The position numbers and the translations under genes are program-made. The notes beneath the pieces are model-generated. The model did not search any database. It had not been told where the DNA came from and worked only from the letters and a program-made list of their open reading frames with translations. A stretch of 34,002 nt of DNA from Candidatus Liberimonas magnetica (lineage in GTDB: Bacteria > Elusimicrobiota > Endomicrobiia > Endomicrobiales > JAFGIL01), in assembly GCA_020523885.1 (NCBI GenBank), contig JAJAPY010000004.1:234761-268762 (forward strand), read 5' to 3'. Of this stretch, positions 31,201-34,002 are shown one piece after another (within the stretch, counting starts at the first letter, position 1; every line of letters starts with the position of its first letter).

Positions 31201-34002
31201 TTAAATATATCCCGCTTATATCCCCGCTTTTATTAAAATACAATTTCAGGACCTTCAGGCTAATAAAATATATCTGCCTGTAAATTATATTAAAAATACC
31301 GTACTGCCTGGTACTTAAAACAATATTCCTTACAAAATTATAGAATAAACTAATATCACCGGAAAACATCCGGCCTTTTTTGGTTACATTTAAAGAAATA
31401 TCATTATTTTCTATTGCCTTATTTTCAAAATATGAATATTGTTTTGCAATTATTTCATTCCTTAAGGATTCTATCTTTGACTCGTCGCTATAACGAATAC
31501 CGTAACTTACTCCGTTTATCTTATTCCGTTTTATTGCAACTTCCGAGATGTTGTTGATCTCTATACCTATCGTCTTCGTATGCCCAACTATGTTGTTGTC
31601 TTCTATTATACCGCTGCTTTGTTCTTTATATTCTATCCCGAAAGCCTGGGCCTCAATATTATTATTGGCTATTTCTACCTGACAGCTGCCGCCAACCTCC
31701 ACTCCTTTTAACCCTGCCAGGCTGTTCTTTTTTACTACCCCTATTGTATTCATCGAATATTTAATGCAAATACCATTCTTACTGTTAAGGCTGCTATCGT
31801 AAATATTCACATTGCTTATGTCATTTACTTCTATGGCCGTGTTCTCGCTTTCTATTTTAATGCCTTCAACTTTTACCAGAGATTCTTCTATGCATATCAT
31901 CCCCTTCTCAACAGCTGTGATGCTGTTGCCTTTTATTTCCAACTCTGCATGCCCTGATATTTCCATCCCTATATTCTCACTCTTCCCGCTTATCTCATTA
32001 TTCTCTATTGTCCCGCTGCTGCTGTCTTTATATAATATTCCCCTCACTTTTGCATACAGCTTATTGTCTTTGATCGTGATATTGCTACTGTCTATAACCT
32101 CTATACCTTTAGTCCCGTTCAATGTATTAGAGCCGATTATTCCGGTTGTATTCATCGAATACCTTATACAAACACCTTTTCCGCATGCTATTTTAGAATC
32201 GACGATATTTACATTGCTAATATCATAAACACTCAAACCTATATCCTCTGATTTTACATTGCTTTTACTGATTTCAACCTGGCTTCCCCCGTTAGCCTCC
32301 AAGCCTTTGTTCCCAGACATACTGGTATTACAAACTATTCCTCTTGCATCCATGTCATATTTCACACAAACACCTTTTTTACATATTATTTTTGAATCAT
32401 TTATATTTACATTGCTTATTTCATAGACATTAATTCCAATGCTCTCTGATTTTATATGGCTTTTACTTATGTCAACCTGGCTTCCCCCGTTGGTTTCCAA
32501 GCCTTTATGCCCCGATACATTAGTATTACAGACTATTCCGCTTGCATCCATATCATATTTTACACAAACTCCTTTCCTGCATGTTATATCCGAATCAGTT
32601 ATTTTTACATTACTTATTTCATGAGCACTTATCCCTGCATTTTCTGTTTTTATATTGATTTTATTTATTTCGACCTGGCTTCCTCCGCCGGCTTTAAATC
32701 CTTTGTTCCCGGATAAACTTGTATTATGAACCATCCCGCTTGCATTCATATCATATTTTATGCAAATACCTTTTTTAGAATTGATAGCCGTATCCGTTAT
32801 ATTTACACTGCATAAATTATAAACTTCTATGCCATTATTTAAACTTTCAATTTCAATTCTTTTAATTTGTGCTTTAGCCTCATGAGAACAATTTACGCCA
32901 TAATTTATGGTTTTAATGTCATTTTTTTCAACGTAGACTTCTGCATTCCCCAGCAACTGTATACCTGTCAGGCCATTTAACCTGTTTCTCTTTACTGCCC
33001 CGGTCGAACTCATATCATATTCTATACAATTGCCATTCTTGCAGGCTATAATACTATTTAATATATCTACATTTCTTAGATCTTTAATAGTTACCCCTTG
33101 ATTTATAGCTTCTATCTTTATTCCATCGATCTTTACCCGGTTAACCCCCAACATTTCTATCCCAATATTACCAACCAATTTATTTTTATTGATTGCCCCT
33201 TTTGCATTCACGCTGTATCTTATACAAGAGCCTATTCTGCTAACAGTAATATCATTATTCGCTACAGACACGATACTATTATCCGAACACTCTGCACCGC
33301 TTATTTTTGTTATAATAGAATTATTATTTATTGTTGCCCGGGTTTTACCATTTATTGAAATGCCATGGTCTCCATTTTTTACGATATTTTTTTCTATGAT
33401 TATTTTATCCCCGTCATCCTGAAATCTAATTGCAGATTGGTTGTTTAATAAAATATTATCACTGATTATGCATCCCCTGTTCCTTTCGTCGCCATAAACC
33501 GCAATATTTTTATTATAGTTTAATTTATTATTTTTTATAACAGTTTCTTTTGCAGCACAATTTAAAACACCTACATTGTTTTTATTTATTGTATTTTCAA
33601 TAATATTCGTTCTATTACAACCCCAAACATCAATCCCTACATCACTGCCATTTATAGTATTATCATATGCCAGAGAGTCTCGCACCTTGACGAAAATAAT
33701 TCCTCTAACCTTATTCCTAATAATTATATTTGTATTTATTTTTATATTTTCCCCGCCAGCACAATAAATCCCTATAATATTATTTGTGAAACTGTTCTTA
33801 TAAATTTCACATAAACTTTGTTTATATAACCAAAATCCGATCTTATTGTCCTTAAAACTACTATCTTTTACGCTTATTGCTGCACCCTTTAAAGCAAGAA
33901 GGCCGTAAAAAGCATGATTTATTATGCAATTCTCTATTTCAGACCCATTTCCTCTAACTATAACAACCGCACCTCCCCAGCCCCTGTTCCCGATTACAAT
34001 TT
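28292..34002 (-). CDS. Giant parallel beta-helix protein with nucleotidyltransferase-like domains, 5' end beyond window
   Basis: The frame is open to the right edge, giving at least 1,903 codons; an internal GTG at 33685 is not a convincing start because the same beta-helix continues upstream. The N-terminal part is built of Asn/Ile-rich coils (SNITIKDNKLY, NVNIYDSSLNSKNGICIKY) typical of right-handed parallel beta-helices. Near 33.2-32.1 kb it shows an exact 198-bp (66-residue) super-repeat. A nucleotidyltransferase-like segment (LTSNDWIPGASDIDLLF, with a DxD pair) follows, and it occurs twice inside a perfect duplication. The last 330 residues are helical and unassigned. No signal peptide can be judged because the N-terminus is missing. 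It is the first gene seen in the operon and overlaps the next by 8 bp. Confidence 0.85.
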   Translation of the reverse strand, partial: IVIGNRGWGGAVVIVRGNGSEIENCIINHAFYGLLALKGAAISVKDSSFKDNKIGFWLYKQSLCEIYKNSFTNNIIGIYCAGGENIKINTNIIIRNKVRGIIFVKVRDSLAYDNTINGSDVGIDVWGCNRTNIIENTINKNNVGVLNCAAKETVIKNNKLNYNKNIAVYGDERNRGCIISDNILLNNQSAIRFQDDGDKIIIEKNIVKNGDHGISINGKTRATINNNSIITKISGAECSDNSIVSVANNDITVSRIGSCIRYSVNAKGAINKNKLVGNIGIEMLGVNRVKIDGIKIEAINQGVTIKDLRNVDILNSIIACKNGNCIEYDMSSTGAVKRNRLNGLTGIQLLGNAEVYVEKNDIKTINYGVNCSHEAKAQIKRIEIESLNNGIEVYNLCSVNITDTAINSKKGICIKYDMNASGMVHNTSLSGNKGFKAGGGSQVEINKINIKTENAGISAHEISNVKITDSDITCRKGVCVKYDMDASGIVCNTNVSGHKGLETNGGSQVDISKSHIKSESIGINVYEISNVNINDSKIICKKGVCVKYDMDARGIVCNTSMSGNKGLEANGGSQVEISKSNVKSEDIGLSVYDISNVNIVDSKIACGKGVCIRYSMNTTGIIGSNTLNGTKGIEVIDSSNITIKDNKLYAKVRGILYKDSSSGTIENNEISGKSENIGMEISGHAELEIKGNSITAVEKGMICIEESLVKVEGIKIESENTAIEVNDISNVNIYDSSLNSKNGICIKYSMNTIGVVKKNSLAGLKGVEVGGSCQVEIANNNIEAQAFGIEYKEQSSGIIEDNNIVGHTKTIGIEINNISEVAIKRNKINGVSYGIRYSDESKIESLRNEIIAKQYSYFENKAIENNDISLNVTKKGRMFSGDISLFYNFVRNIVLSTRQYGIFNIIYRQIYFISLKVLKLYFNKSGDISGIYLRRGLTSNDWIPGASDIDLLFRLSKVDNEDEVKLINRINKAYNLLKVIFPFYGEFQIVTIEEFDRFTKSGSIRSLEFMNKAKLISGSLEKIENKIDIKSRSVTLSALTEMINSYFKLNDIFFNNDKSLASKLLFVKSVIDIIKYYIYTNAKETDCFINSSTNTCIVYSMNTTGIICSNVLNGNKGIVVIDSSNITIKDNKLYTKVRGILYKDSSSGTIENNEISGKSENIGMEISGHAELEIKGNSITAVEKGMICIEESLVKVEGIKIESENTAIEVNDISNVNIYDSSLNSKNGICIKYSMNTIGVVKKNSLAGLKGVEVGGSCQVEIANNNIEAQAFGIEYKEQSSGIIEDNNIVGHTKTIGIEINNISEVAIKRNKINGVSYGIRYSDESKIESLRNEIIAKQYSYFENKAIENNDISLNVTKKGRMFSGDISLFYNFVRNIVLSTRQYGIFNIIYRQIYFISLKVLKLYFNKSGDISGIYLRRGLTSNDWIPGASDIDLLFRLSKVDNEDEVKLINRINKAYNLLKVIFPFYGEFQIVTIEEFDRFTKSGSIRSLEFMNKAKLISGSLEKIENKIDIKSRSVTLSALTEMINSYFKLNDIFFNNDKSLASKLLFVKSVIDIIKYYIYTNAKETEFIGRTAVLDYFINNCGDKDDMGLVNKLRDAWVNNIELKESDYKDAFLFIIGYLESVLPGLISGLDGPGNREDVKYKYGDIKYYNVIDINQVSRWERLCKEIIQISAGDVKSIIFDSPGYLYIIIKALAFKKPEFLKRLAFLHDNLKVIDFSKNTPMAVLTDNMFQAIQFSLHLETPFNYFKLLGNNAISLSNTGEEERWQYMVRKDDYRKPSDDILGLLIKESINILNLSLRMYGGKQLENKRRSLIYLYNRILSLHLAVDKNIIVEPYISNILNYYKEYYPEHSINIDNFKDKYLNKSNYTVNLMSSREIFRDNYGFLRDILNKLNMNYE
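29289..30595. repeat. Direct repeat copy A (1,307 bp) inside beta-helix gene
   Basis: By line-by-line reading this interval matches 30744-32050 without a mismatch, at an offset of 1,455 bp (485 codons, frame-preserving). It encodes beta-helix coils followed by the nucleotidyltransferase-like segment. At its high-coordinate edge, identity falls abruptly to roughly four-fifths by eye over the next 110 bp. At its low-coordinate edge, similarity ends at once. Confidence 0.93.
30744..32050. repeat. Direct repeat copy B (1,307 bp) inside beta-helix gene
   Basis: This is the upstream (N-terminal) copy of the segment at 29289-30595. Here the nucleotidyltransferase-like segment ends at TNAKETD and passes straight back into beta-helix coils (30743-30596), instead of into the C-terminal helical domain as copy A does. 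The middle domain of the protein is therefore embedded between two beta-helix stretches. Confidence 0.93.
32061..32852. repeat. 198-bp tandem super-repeats coding for beta-helix coils
   Basis: About four units recur with exact 198-bp spacing. The anchors are the plus-strand positions 32153, 32351, 32549 and 32747, which begin the variants of catatcatattttacacaaa. Each unit encodes about 66 residues with fixed landmarks: GSQVEISKS, ISNVNI, KKGVCVKYDM and GIVCNT. Units differ by scattered substitutions, so this is a diverged coding repeat and not a CRISPR or satellite. Confidence 0.8.

Noticed and set aside
32061-32852. Regular spaced repeats as a possible CRISPR array
   Set aside because: The period is 198 bp, units are diverged throughout with no short conserved repeat and unique spacer pattern, and the frame codes for beta-helix coils.

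Overview
The window is AT-rich and is read almost entirely from the minus strand. It looks like one long accessory locus from an uncultivated Gram-negative-type bacterium. The envelope character comes from a Wzm/Wzt-like polysaccharide ABC exporter, two polytopic GT39-type glycosyltransferases and a giant parallel beta-helix protein. Large radical SAM (rSAM) expansions, TPR-rSAM fusions and REP-associated (Y1/HUH) transposases are common in metagenome-derived candidate phyla such as Omnitrophota-like lineages. That placement is inference; no marker gene is present.

Layout in the direction of transcription (high to low coordinates): (1) 34002-28292, a >1,900-codon beta-helix protein with nucleotidyltransferase-like domains, open at the right edge, containing a perfect 1,307-bp internal duplication. 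(2) 28299-25169, three rSAM-SPASM proteins. (3) 25172-23601, a B12-binding-type rSAM with a C-terminal TPR. (4) 23590-18917, five short rSAM paralogues sharing an unusual conserved C-terminal half, in a block that looks richer in G+C. (5) 18916-16862, an insertion island: palindromic repeat, possible truncated group II intron RNA, REP-type transposase element with 14-bp inverted ends, and a decapitated ORF6N gene. (6) 16861-7979, one more short rSAM, one TPR fused to the short-rSAM family, then four TPR-rSAM-SPASM fusions. (7) 7956-6418, ABC-2 permease and ATPase. (8) 6425-5679, membrane-anchored TPR protein. (9) 5558-5373, rSAM remnant. (10) 5290-1903, two tandem GT39 paralogues with duplicated leaders. 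(11) 1701-328, a second B12-type rSAM. (12) 254-1, start of a second membrane-TPR protein running off the left edge.

In total 16 rSAM genes plus one remnant lie in 34 kb, most joined by 4-bp ATGA overlaps or gaps under 25 bp, so translation is probably coupled. A working model, which is inference, is that the rSAM set modifies a common surface polymer, lipid or peptide. TPR domains would dock partners or substrate, and the ABC exporter and GT39 enzymes would handle export and periplasmic glycosylation. No precursor peptide gene was recognised, so the substrate is unknown. The strongest leads are the rSAM array itself, the short-rSAM C-terminal motif family, the TPR-rSAM fusions beside an exporter, and the beta-helix/nucleotidyltransferase protein with its sharply bounded perfect duplication.
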